A DNA stretch of 5,676 nucleotides. Origin: Pseudomonadota bacterium. Lineage in GTDB: Bacteria; Myxococcota; Myxococcia; Myxococcales; Vulgatibacteraceae. Below, one piece after another: positions 1 through 4,834 of the stretch. The position numbers were made by a program, and so were the translations under genes. Every line of letters starts with the position of its first letter. Positions within the stretch are counted from its first letter, which is position 1. The stretch is taken from contig JAEZJH010000408.1 in the NCBI GenBank assembly GCA_023436385.1, positions 1 to 5,676 on the forward strand, given 5' to 3'. The notes under the pieces are model-generated. The model was not told the DNA's origin, ran no database searches, and worked only from the letters and a program-made list of their open reading frames with translations.

Positions 1-849
1 ACCCTGGCCCGAACCCTCTCCGGGGAGCGGTTCGGGCTGGTGCTCTCCGCCGGCTACTTCGGCTTCTTCGCCCACGCGGGCTTCCTCGCCGCCGTCGAGG
101 GCGCCGGCCTCGCGCCGGCGGCGTACGGCGGGACCAGCGCCGGCGCGCTGATCGCCGCCTTCGCCGCGGCGGGCCTCGACGCCGGCCAGATCCGCGACCG
201 CCTCCTCCGCCTCCGCAAGGCGGAGTTCTGGGATCCCGCGCCGCTCGCCACGCTCCTCGACGCGGCCCGGGGCCGGGGCGTCACCGGGATGCTGGCCGGC
301 GCGCGCTTCCGCCGGCTCCTCGACCGGGCCCTTCCGGTTCGGCGGATCGAGGAGTGCCGGGTGCCGCTGGTCCTGGTCTCTACCGACGTCTCCCGCGCCC
401 GGCCGCGGGTCCACGATCGCGGCCCGCTGGCCGAGGCGGTCCACGCCTCCTGCGCCTATCCCGGGCTGTTCCGGGCGGTGCGCGACGGCGCGTCCCAGCT
501 CTGGGACGGCGGGCTGGTCGACAAGGCCCCGCTCCTCGCCCTGGCCGAGCGGGTGAAGCTCGACGCGGTGCTGGTCCACTACCTCCCGAGCGCCAGCCGC
601 ATGGAGGGGAAGGCCGGCGGCCACGGCTACTTCGCGGCGATGGGCCGGGCGCTCGCCGCCGTGCGGCACGAGCACTTCGAGCTGCAGGCGCGGCTCCTCG
701 AGGCCCGGGGCGTCCGGGTCTACGTGGTGACGCCCGAGCTGCCGGCGGTGTCGCCGCGGCGGCTCGACGTCGGGCGCACGGTGATCGACACCGCCTGCGC
801 GCAGGGAGCGCGGGCGCTCGCCGGCCCGCCGGTGCGGCCGTTCGCCTGA
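1..849 (+). CDS. Patatin-like phospholipase, 5' end outside window
   Basis: Probable serine lipid acyl hydrolase of the patatin family, acting through a Ser-Asp dyad; the substrate cannot be told from sequence. The frame is open from base 1, so the start is probably upstream. A GTG at 40 is possible, but it would cut into the first beta strand (residues reading GLVLSAG) and has no well-spaced ribosome binding site, its nearest purine run (22-27) being 12 bases away. The nucleophile motif GTSAG has its Ser codon at 136-138. The second dyad motif is DGG, with its Asp codon at 505-507, in the usual context after an AYPGLF segment. The first family block, normally GGGxR/KG, reads AGYFGF, so the glycine-rich oxyanion loop is divergent. 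No signal peptide is visible in the part present. About 282 residues are seen, close to a stand-alone bacterial patatin. It converges on the PHP gene and shares no operon with other genes here. The family is secure; biological role unknown. Confidence 0.88.
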   Translation, partial: TLARTLSGERFGLVLSAGYFGFFAHAGFLAAVEGAGLAPAAYGGTSAGALIAAFAAAGLDAGQIRDRLLRLRKAEFWDPAPLATLLDAARGRGVTGMLAGARFRRLLDRALPVRRIEECRVPLVLVSTDVSRARPRVHDRGPLAEAVHASCAYPGLFRAVRDGASQLWDGGLVDKAPLLALAERVKLDAVLVHYLPSASRMEGKAGGHGYFAAMGRALAAVRHEHFELQARLLEARGVRVYVVTPELPAVSPRRLDVGRTVIDTACAQGARALAGPPVRPFA

Positions 850-885
850 TCGCAGCGCCGTCCTCCCAGGTCGATCCCCGGGCGA

Positions 886-1593
886 TCACTCCTTCCACGT
901 GCCGGAGGCGGGAAACGCGCCGGGACGCTGGGTGAGCACGCCCTGGGGGATCGGCAGCCGCGGCGCCCGGTGGCCCTGCTCGGAGAGGGGCGGCGGCCCG
1001 AAGACCGGCGTCGCCCGCCGGGTGCGGATCGCCACCGCCAGGTCGCGGCCGGACCGGACGTCCGCCTCCACCAGCGTGTGGCAGTCGCCGACGTCGCCGT
1101 CGCCCGGCCCGTGGAACCCCGAGCCGGCCACCGCCACCATCCCCAGCCGCGCCAGCTCCGCCAGCTGCTCGCCGGGGGGGAGTTTGTTGCTCGCCGAGTA
1201 GACCTCCACCCCCTGGATCCCCGCCGCCTGCAGCTCGGCCAGGGAACGGGCGCCCTCGTCGAAGGCGTGGGCGGCGATGGCGATCCCGCCCTCCAGGCGG
1301 ATCCGCCCCACCGCGGTCTCGAGCGAGTCGAGCGGCGGCATCCGGCCGGAGAAGCCGTAGGCGAGGATCGCCACCTCGTCGACGAGCAGCTCCTCCGCGG
1401 AGAGCACGATCAGCCGGGTCTGGGTGCGCCGGCGGAGATCGGCGAGGTCGCGCTCGCTCCCCCGCTCGCCGTGCTCGGAGACGACCAGGCCGTCGAGGCC
1501 CGCCCTCTCCGCGCGCCCGATCAGCTCCTCCGCCGACAGCGCGCCGTCGAGGGAGCGCGAGGAATGCACGTGCAGGTCGATCCGTAGCGCCAC
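886..1593 (-). CDS. PHP-domain metal-dependent phosphoesterase
   Basis: A 235-residue protein of the PHP (polymerase and histidinol phosphatase) superfamily: metal-dependent phosphoester hydrolases with a distorted TIM barrel and a His/Asp/Glu metal centre. Visible motifs in order are DLHVHS with His8 and His10 (motif I), SEHG with Glu40-His41 (motif II), Glu67/Glu68 after a beta strand (motif III), AHAF with His109, and GSGFH with His161 (motif IV). Motif IV normally reads SDxH, so the Asp metal ligand is Gly159 here. The start is GTG at 1591-1593, because a strong AGGGAGG lies 6 bases upstream and DLHVH normally sits within the first ten residues; the frame stays open upstream to 1854, but that stretch is Arg/Pro-rich and not protein-like. 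No signal peptide or membrane segment, so probably cytoplasmic. No DNA polymerase domain is attached. The substrate is unknown; relatives act on nucleotides, histidinol phosphate or oligonucleotides. Family firm, activity less so. Confidence 0.85.
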   Translation of the reverse strand: MALRIDLHVHSSRSLDGALSAEELIGRAERAGLDGLVVSEHGERGSERDLADLRRRTQTRLIVLSAEELLVDEVAILAYGFSGRMPPLDSLETAVGRIRLEGGIAIAAHAFDEGARSLAELQAAGIQGVEVYSASNKLPPGEQLAELARLGMVAVAGSGFHGPGDGDVGDCHTLVEADVRSGRDLAVAIRTRRATPVFGPPPLSEQGHRAPRLPIPQGVLTQRPGAFPASGTWKE

Positions 1594-1599
1594 GTAGAG

Positions 1600-1606
1600 C
1601 CTCCCT
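1600..1606 (-). promoter_or_regulatory. Ribosome binding site of the PHP gene
   Basis: AGGGAGG on the minus strand, 6 bases before the GTG at 1593. It decides the start, since the upstream open frame has no equivalent site. Confidence 0.75.
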
Positions 1607-1630
1607 GGGACGCGCCTACCTTGGCGTCCC
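1607..1630 (-). repeat. Inverted repeat abutting PHP ribosome binding site
   Basis: GGGACGC (1607-1613) and GCGTCCC (1624-1630) form a perfect 7-bp stem with a 10-base loop. The stem ends exactly where the PHP Shine-Dalgarno (1600-1606) begins. It could be an RNA hairpin in the leader affecting ribosome access, or a DNA operator. Short GC-rich stems are common by chance here, so function is a guess. Confidence 0.4.
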
Positions 1631-1715
1631 CGGAAGGCCCCGGCAACGGGAGGTCGGAAGGCGAGGGCGCTCGATCGGCCGGTGGCCGGCGAGGCCTCGG
1701 ACCTTCGGAAGCCGG

Positions 1716-1733
1716 GCCACGAAAGGCCGTGGC
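1716..1733. repeat. Short inverted repeat in intergenic region
   Basis: GCCACG (1716-1721) and CGTGGC (1728-1733) form a perfect 6-bp stem around a 6-base loop. No T-tract follows on either strand, so it is not a standard intrinsic terminator. No assigned function. Confidence 0.35.
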
Positions 1734-1814
1734 GGGGCCGCGAAGGTGGCTCGTTCCGGGCGCGGTGATCGGGCGTTGGAGCGACCCTCGCGCCGCTCGT
1801 ACCGGCGGGTCCTT

Positions 1815-1830
1815 GGATCGATCGCCGCCT
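1815..1830. repeat. 16-base element, inverted copy at 4807-4822
   Basis: GGATCGATCGCCGCCT here is the exact reverse complement of AGGCGGCGATCGATCC at 4807-4822. Both copies lie in non-coding gaps. The GATCGATC core is self-complementary. A 16-base match is uncommon by chance in 5.7 kb but not excluded at this GC content. Confidence 0.4.
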
Positions 1831-1852
1831 CCGCGGGTCCCTGGCTCCGCGC

Positions 1853-1866
1853 ACCGCTCCGGCGGT
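1853..1866 (-). terminator. Weak terminator candidate after sigma gene
   Basis: ACCGC/GCGGT form a 5-bp stem with a 4-base loop, about 19 bases past the sigma factor stop on the minus strand. There is no U-tract, so it would not be a canonical Rho-independent terminator. Confidence 0.2.
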
Positions 1867-1884
1867 CGAGGCAAGTGATCGCCG

Positions 1885-2739
1885 CTATCCGGCGCCTTCC
1901 CCTTCGCCGATCGCCTCGAGGAGCGCCGCCCGGACCGCCCGCTTCACCGGCGTCGGGACCCCGCCTCCGGGAAGCCGCCGGCAGAGCGACGCCGTGGCCC
2001 GGAGGTGGCCGAGCGAGTTGGCGCAGGACGGGCACTCGGCGAGGTGCGCCTCGATCTCCTCGCAGGCAGGCCGGTCCACCTCCTCGCGCCCCAGCTCCGC
2101 GAGCCGCTCGGCCAGGCGGGGACAGGCCCGGGCGGAGCCCCGCTCGTCGCCGTCGGTCTCCCGGAGCAGGGTCACCAGGTGGGCCTTGAGGAGCTGCCGG
2201 CCGCGGTGGAGCCGGCTCTTGTGGGCCCGCACGCCGACCTTGGTGATCGCCGCGGCTTCCTCGGCCGTGAGGCCCTCGACGTCCCGGAGGATCACCGCCT
2301 CGCGATAGTCGGCCGGCAGCGCCGCGATCGCCGCCGCCATCAGCTCGGACATCTCCGCCCGCTCCGCGTTCTCGGCCGGCGCCGGCTCGGGGGCGACCAG
2401 CTCCTCGCCCCGCCCTTCGGGCGCGTCGAGGGGCACGTCGTGGAGCGGCGCGGAGCGGGTCCGCCGGTGGTGACGGGAGCAGAACGAGCGGGCGATCGAG
2501 TAGAGCCAGGTCGACATCCGGGCGTCGCCGCGGAAGTCGCCCAGGCGCTCGAACGCGGTGAGGAGGGTGCGCTGGAGCACCTCCTTGGCCGCCTCCTCGT
2601 CGTTGCACATCCGCAGGCCGAACCGGAAGACTCGCCGCTCGTGGCGGCGCAGGAGGGCGTCGAGGGCCTTGCGATCGCCCTCGCGGGCCCGCACCAGGAG
2701 CTGGTAGTCGTCGCCGATCCGCGGCATCGCTTCGGCCAT
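1885..2739 (-). CDS. ECF sigma factor with C-terminal zinc-binding anti-sigma-like domain
   Basis: A 284-residue extracytoplasmic-function RNA polymerase sigma factor, longer than the usual 170-200. Sigma region 2 spans about residues 15-92, including the DNA-melting stretch DFRGDARMSTWLYSIARS (68-85). Region 4 spans about 130-187, with the helix-turn-helix ending in KSRLHRGRQLL. A Pro/Glu/Ala-rich linker (about 100-130) separates them. The extra tail (about 203-284) has Cys206, His232, Cys236 and Cys239, i.e. Cys-x25-His-x3-Cys-x2-Cys as in ZAS (zinc-binding anti-sigma) domains, plus Cys226 and Cys253. Such a tail can bind a metal and control the sigma in cis, as in the Myxococcus CorE type, which has a Cys-rich tail; that it does so here is inference. 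The start is ATG at 2737-2739, because GGAGG lies 7 bases upstream; a GTG 11 codons earlier lacks a site. No separate anti-sigma gene lies adjacent. It is divergent from the rhodanese lipoprotein gene. Confidence 0.92.
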   Translation of the reverse strand: MAEAMPRIGDDYQLLVRAREGDRKALDALLRRHERRVFRFGLRMCNDEEAAKEVLQRTLLTAFERLGDFRGDARMSTWLYSIARSFCSRHHRRTRSAPLHDVPLDAPEGRGEELVAPEPAPAENAERAEMSELMAAAIAALPADYREAVILRDVEGLTAEEAAAITKVGVRAHKSRLHRGRQLLKAHLVTLLRETDGDERGSARACPRLAERLAELGREEVDRPACEEIEAHLAECPSCANSLGHLRATASLCRRLPGGGVPTPVKRAVRAALLEAIGEGEGAG

Positions 2740-2746
2740 CTTCGCA

Positions 2747-2751
2747 CCTCC
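2747..2751 (-). promoter_or_regulatory. Ribosome binding site of the ECF sigma gene
   Basis: GGAGG on the minus strand, 7 bases before the ATG at 2739. It favours this start over the in-frame GTG at 2772. Confidence 0.75.
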
Positions 2752-2771
2752 GGCGTCGCTTCCGACCGCCA

Positions 2772-2786
2772 CCGGTCGACAACCGG
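2772..2786. repeat. Inverted repeat upstream of sigma start
   Basis: CCGGTCGACAACCGG: perfect 5-bp arms CCGGT/ACCGG with a 5-base centre, starting 33 bases upstream of the sigma ATG. Plausible as a small operator or leader hairpin for the sigma gene; not proven. Confidence 0.3.
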
Positions 2787-2795
2787 CGGGAAGGA

Positions 2796-2828
2796 CCGGG
2801 CCATCCTCGCAAATCGCCGCCGGCCCGG
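2796..2828. repeat. 7-bp inverted repeat in divergent control region
   Basis: CCGGGCC (2796-2802) and GGCCCGG (2822-2828) are perfect inverted arms separated by 19 bases. They sit in the middle of the sigma/rhodanese divergent region. The arms share the core CGGGCC/GGCCCG with a second inverted pair around the -10 hexamer at 2861. Candidate regulator-binding site or transcript hairpin. Confidence 0.35.
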
Positions 2829-2852
2829 AAGGGATTTCGCCCGCCGGGGCGT

Positions 2853-2874
2853 GGCCCGATTAGAATCCCGGGCC
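2853..2874 (+). promoter_or_regulatory. Probable -10 element inside an inverted repeat, rhodanese promoter
   Basis: TAGAAT at 2861-2866 matches the sigma70 -10 consensus TATAAT at 5 of 6 positions and is a rare AT-rich spot in this window. It lies 43 bases before the rhodanese ATG. The -35 is poor: the best candidate is TTTCGC at 2835-2840, with a 20-base spacer. The hexamer is bracketed by GGCCCG (2853-2858) and CGGGCC (2869-2874), a perfect 6-bp inverted repeat that could be an operator. A weak -35 would fit dependence on an activator or an alternative sigma, which is inference. Confidence 0.42.
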
Positions 2875-2898
2875 CGCGCAGCTGGCTCGTAGCAGCCC

Positions 2899-2903
2899 GG
2901 AGG
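2899..2903 (+). promoter_or_regulatory. Ribosome binding site of the rhodanese gene
   Basis: GGAGG, 5 bases before the ATG at 2909. A second ATG at 2905 in another frame is only 1 base from the site and leads to a non-protein-like Arg-rich translation, so 2909 is the start. Confidence 0.7.
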
Positions 2904-2908
2904 GATGG

Positions 2909-3262
2909 ATGGGACGAATCGGCAAGTGGTTCGCGGCGGTCCTGGTGGGGACCGCGCTCCTGGTCGGTGGGTGCAGCCAGCCCGATCCCGGCCGGCCGAG
3001 CGAGGCCCGAATGCTGTTCGAGCGCGGCGAGGCCACGCTCCTCGACGTGCGCACCGTGCAGGAGTTCAACGAGGGCCACGTCGCGGGCGCGGTCAACATC
3101 CCGGTGCAGGTGCTCCGGGAGCGGATGAACGAGCTGCCGAAGGACCAGACGGTGGTCGTCTACTGCCGGAGCGGGAAGCGCAGCGCGGCCGCCAAGCAGC
3201 TCCTCGACGCCGCGGGGTTCTCGCGGGTGATCGACCTGGGGCCGATGCCGGCCTGGAAGTAG
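2909..3262 (+). CDS. Rhodanese-like domain lipoprotein
   Basis: A 117-residue single-domain rhodanese with a lipoprotein signal peptide. Residues 1-21 form a signal peptide: a short basic start (Arg3, Lys6), a hydrophobic core and a lipobox VGGC, with Cys22 to be lipidated after cleavage. Ser23 at +2 would favour the outer membrane under the E. coli rule, though that rule may not hold here. The rhodanese domain fills about 31-117: the LLDVRT strand (44-49), EFNEGHVAGAVNIP (52-65), and the active-site loop CRSGKR (86-91) with catalytic Cys86. It ends DLGPMPAWK, as in small PspE-like rhodaneses. The expected activity is sulfane-sulfur transfer via a Cys persulfide, outside the cytoplasm; the natural donor and acceptor are unknown. 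It is divergent from the ECF sigma gene, and radA follows 75 bases later on the same strand, so read-through is possible. Fold and active site are clear; role unknown. Confidence 0.9.
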   Translation: MGRIGKWFAAVLVGTALLVGGCSQPDPGRPSEARMLFERGEATLLDVRTVQEFNEGHVAGAVNIPVQVLRERMNELPKDQTVVVYCRSGKRSAAAKQLLDAAGFSRVIDLGPMPAWK

Positions 3263-3300
3263 CCCGCCGGCGACCGATGTCGGACCCCCCTGGTACGCTG

Positions 3301-3333
3301 CCCTCCGCTCGGCCGAAGGGCCGGGAGGGAGGG
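3301..3333 (+). promoter_or_regulatory. Hairpin holding the radA Shine-Dalgarno
   Basis: CCCTCC (3301-3306) pairs with GGAGGG (3324-3329), and CGGCC (3310-3314) pairs with GGCCG (3319-3323) around a GAAG loop. This gives 11 Watson-Crick pairs with one 3-base bulge (3307-3309). The 3' arm is the first part of the purine-rich Shine-Dalgarno run GGGAGGGAGGG (3323-3333), which ends 4 bases before the radA GTG. The run contains GGAGGG twice (3324-3329 and 3328-3333), so part may stay free. It could limit radA translation or, in rhodanese read-through transcripts, act as an attenuating structure. No U-tract follows, so it is not an intrinsic terminator. Confidence 0.45.
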
Positions 3334-3337
3334 CGGC

Positions 3338-4780
3338 GTGGCCAAGCGGAAGACGGAGTTCGCCTGCACGGAGTGCGGGCAGAAGTCGATCAAGTGGCTC
3401 GGCCAGTGTCCGGCCTGCAAGGCCTGGGGCACGCTGGCCGAGGAGCTGATCGAGGATCGGGCGAGCGCCGATCGGCCGGCCTGGGGCACCGGCGGCACCG
3501 GCGCCAAGGCCACGCCGATCTCCGCGGTGGAGGGCGACGAGGCGGTCCGGCGGCGGACCGGCATCGCCGAGCTGGACCGGGTTCTGGGGGGCGGCGTGGT
3601 CCCCGGATCGCTGGTGCTCCTGGGCGGCGATCCCGGCATCGGCAAGTCCACCCTGCTCCTCGCCGCGCTCGATCGGCTCGCCGGCGGCGAGCGGCCGGCG
3701 CTCTACGTCTCCGGCGAGGAGTCGCTCCGGCAGACCAAGCTCCGGGGCGATCGGCTGGGGATCGGCTCGCGGGACCTCCTCCTCCTCGCCGAGACCGACG
3801 CCGACCGGGTCCTCGCCGAGGCCGAGCGGGTGCGGCCGTCGGTCCTGGCCATCGACTCGATCCAGACCCTGTTCCTCCCCGAGCTGGGGAGCGCGCCGGG
3901 AACGGTGTCGCAGGTCCGGGAGGTGGCCGGGCGGCTGATGGCCTTCGCCAAGCGCACCGACACGCCCACCTTCGTGGTCGGCCACGTCACCAAGGACGGC
4001 GCCATTGCCGGGCCCCGGGTCCTCGAGCACCTGGTGGACACGGTGCTCTACTTCGAGGGCGATCGTACGCACTCGTACCGCGTGCTCCGGGCCCACAAGA
4101 ACCGCTTCGGCTCCACCAACGAGATCGGCGTCTTCGAGATGAAGGGCTCGGGGCTGGCGGAGGTCCCCGATCCCTCCGCGCTCTTCCTCGCGGAGCGACC
4201 CGCCGGCCAGCCCGGCTCGGTGGTCACCGCCACCCTCTCCGGCACCCGGCCGGTGCTGGTGGAGGTCCAGGCCCTGGTCGCGCCCACCGTCTACGGCACC
4301 GGCCAGCGGAAGAGCATCGGCGTCGACCCGAACCGCGTCGCCCTCCTCGCCGCGGTGCTCGAGAAGAAGTACGGCGTCTCCTTCGGCATGTGCGACATCT
4401 TCGTCAACGTCGCCGGCGGCGTCGACCTCACCGAGCCCGCCTCCGACCTCGCCGTCTGCGCCGCCCTGGTCTCCTCGCTGCAGGAGGAGCCGGTCCCCGC
4501 CGACGCGGTGCTCTTCGGTGAGGTGGGCCTTGCCGGCGAGGTCCGGGCCGTCACCGCCCCGGAGATCCGGCTCACCGAGGCCGCGAAGATGGGCTTCGGC
4601 CACGCCTTCCTTCCGAACGCCAACCTCCGCCGCCTCGACGACCGCCCCGCCGGCGCCCGGGGCGTCGGCAGCGTCCGGGATCTCCTCGAAACCCTCTTCC
4701 CCGGCGCCCTCGACACCCGCGTCGAGCGCGACCACCCCGACCGCTCCGCCGGCCGCCGCTCCAACCGCGCCGGCGTCTAG
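3338..4780 (+). CDS. radA: DNA repair protein RadA (Sms), branch-migration ATPase
   Basis: A 480-residue RecA-like ATPase that promotes branch migration and D-loop extension in homologous recombination. Domains in order: an N-terminal C4 zinc finger with Cys10, Cys13, Cys24 and Cys27; a RecA/KaiC-like ATPase core at about 70-290 with Walker A GDPGIGKST (97-105, Lys103) and Walker B ending in Asp173 (LAIDS); the RadA signature KNRFG (254-258); and a C-terminal Lon protease-like domain at about 300-455, including DIFVNVAGGVDLTEPASDLAV (from 353) and GEVGLAGEVR. That domain reads EPASD where Lon proteases carry their catalytic serine, so it is a structural rather than proteolytic domain, as usual in RadA. 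It is slightly longer than the typical ~455, mainly from a basic tail after 460. The GTG start is set by the purine-rich site at 3323-3333 and by the family N-terminus. Cytoplasmic. It converges on glpK. Confidence 0.97.
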   Translation: MAKRKTEFACTECGQKSIKWLGQCPACKAWGTLAEELIEDRASADRPAWGTGGTGAKATPISAVEGDEAVRRRTGIAELDRVLGGGVVPGSLVLLGGDPGIGKSTLLLAALDRLAGGERPALYVSGEESLRQTKLRGDRLGIGSRDLLLLAETDADRVLAEAERVRPSVLAIDSIQTLFLPELGSAPGTVSQVREVAGRLMAFAKRTDTPTFVVGHVTKDGAIAGPRVLEHLVDTVLYFEGDRTHSYRVLRAHKNRFGSTNEIGVFEMKGSGLAEVPDPSALFLAERPAGQPGSVVTATLSGTRPVLVEVQALVAPTVYGTGQRKSIGVDPNRVALLAAVLEKKYGVSFGMCDIFVNVAGGVDLTEPASDLAVCAALVSSLQEEPVPADAVLFGEVGLAGEVRAVTAPEIRLTEAAKMGFGHAFLPNANLRRLDDRPAGARGVGSVRDLLETLFPGALDTRVERDHPDRSAGRRSNRAGV

Positions 4781-4792
4781 CGGAAGCCGGGG

Positions 4793-4833
4793 CCGGGAAC
4801 CCACGAAGGCGGCGATCGATCCCGGGGGCCGCC
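4793..4833. terminator. Candidate structure between convergent radA and glpK
   Basis: The 54-base gap between the two stops holds two mutually exclusive GC stems: CCGGGA (4793-4798) with TCCCGG (4820-4825), and GGCGGC (4808-4813) with GCCGCC (4828-4833). Either could stall transcription from both sides, but neither is followed by a T-tract on either strand. Position supports a termination role; sequence support is weak. Confidence 0.25.
4807..4822. repeat. 16-base element, inverted copy at 1815-1830
   Basis: AGGCGGCGATCGATCC is the exact reverse complement of the copy at 1815-1830. It lies between the convergent radA and glpK stops and overlaps the possible terminator stems. Confidence 0.4.
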
Positions 4834-4834
4834 G

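Larger units (their letters stand above)
1594..1884. other. Intergenic region without a credible gene
   Basis: 291 bases between the sigma factor stop and the PHP start, both on the minus strand. The open frames crossing it translate to Arg/Pro/Gly-rich strings with no recognisable motif and no ribosome binding site, so I call no gene. It holds a 7-bp inverted repeat next to the PHP ribosome binding site (1607-1630), a 6-bp hairpin (1716-1733), a perfect 10-base palindrome CGAGGCCTCG (1690-1699) and a weak stem just after the sigma gene (1853-1866). No clear sigma70-type promoter was found. This length is ample for a separate PHP promoter or a long leader, so co-transcription with the sigma gene is uncertain. 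Confidence 0.6.

Noticed and set aside
40..42. GTG as the true start of the patatin gene
   Set aside because: The frame is open to base 1, the family's first strand begins before this codon, and no well-spaced ribosome binding site precedes it.
850..885. Terminator between the convergent patatin and PHP genes
   Set aside because: Only a CCCGGG core flanked by GATC sequences is seen; no stable stem plus T-tract on either strand.
1594..1854. N-terminal extension of the PHP protein to an upstream start
   Set aside because: The added residues are Arg/Pro-rich with no signal peptide or domain, while GTG at 1593 has an ideal ribosome binding site and matches the usual PHP N-terminus.
3291..3299. 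TGGTACGCT as an extended -10 promoter for radA
   Set aside because: Only about half of the -10 hexamer matches and no -35 is recognisable at proper spacing; not strong enough to list.
2905..4521. A 538-codon open frame on the plus strand overlapping the rhodanese and radA genes
   Set aside because: Arg/Gly/Pro-rich translation with no motif; both overlapped genes have clear conserved domains in their own frames.
1616..4804. A 1062-codon open frame on the minus strand spanning the sigma, rhodanese and radA genes
   Set aside because: It is antisense to radA and the rhodanese and overlaps the sigma gene in another frame. Its translation is low-complexity Gly/Arg/Pro/Ala-rich without family motifs. 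Long spurious frames are expected at this GC content.
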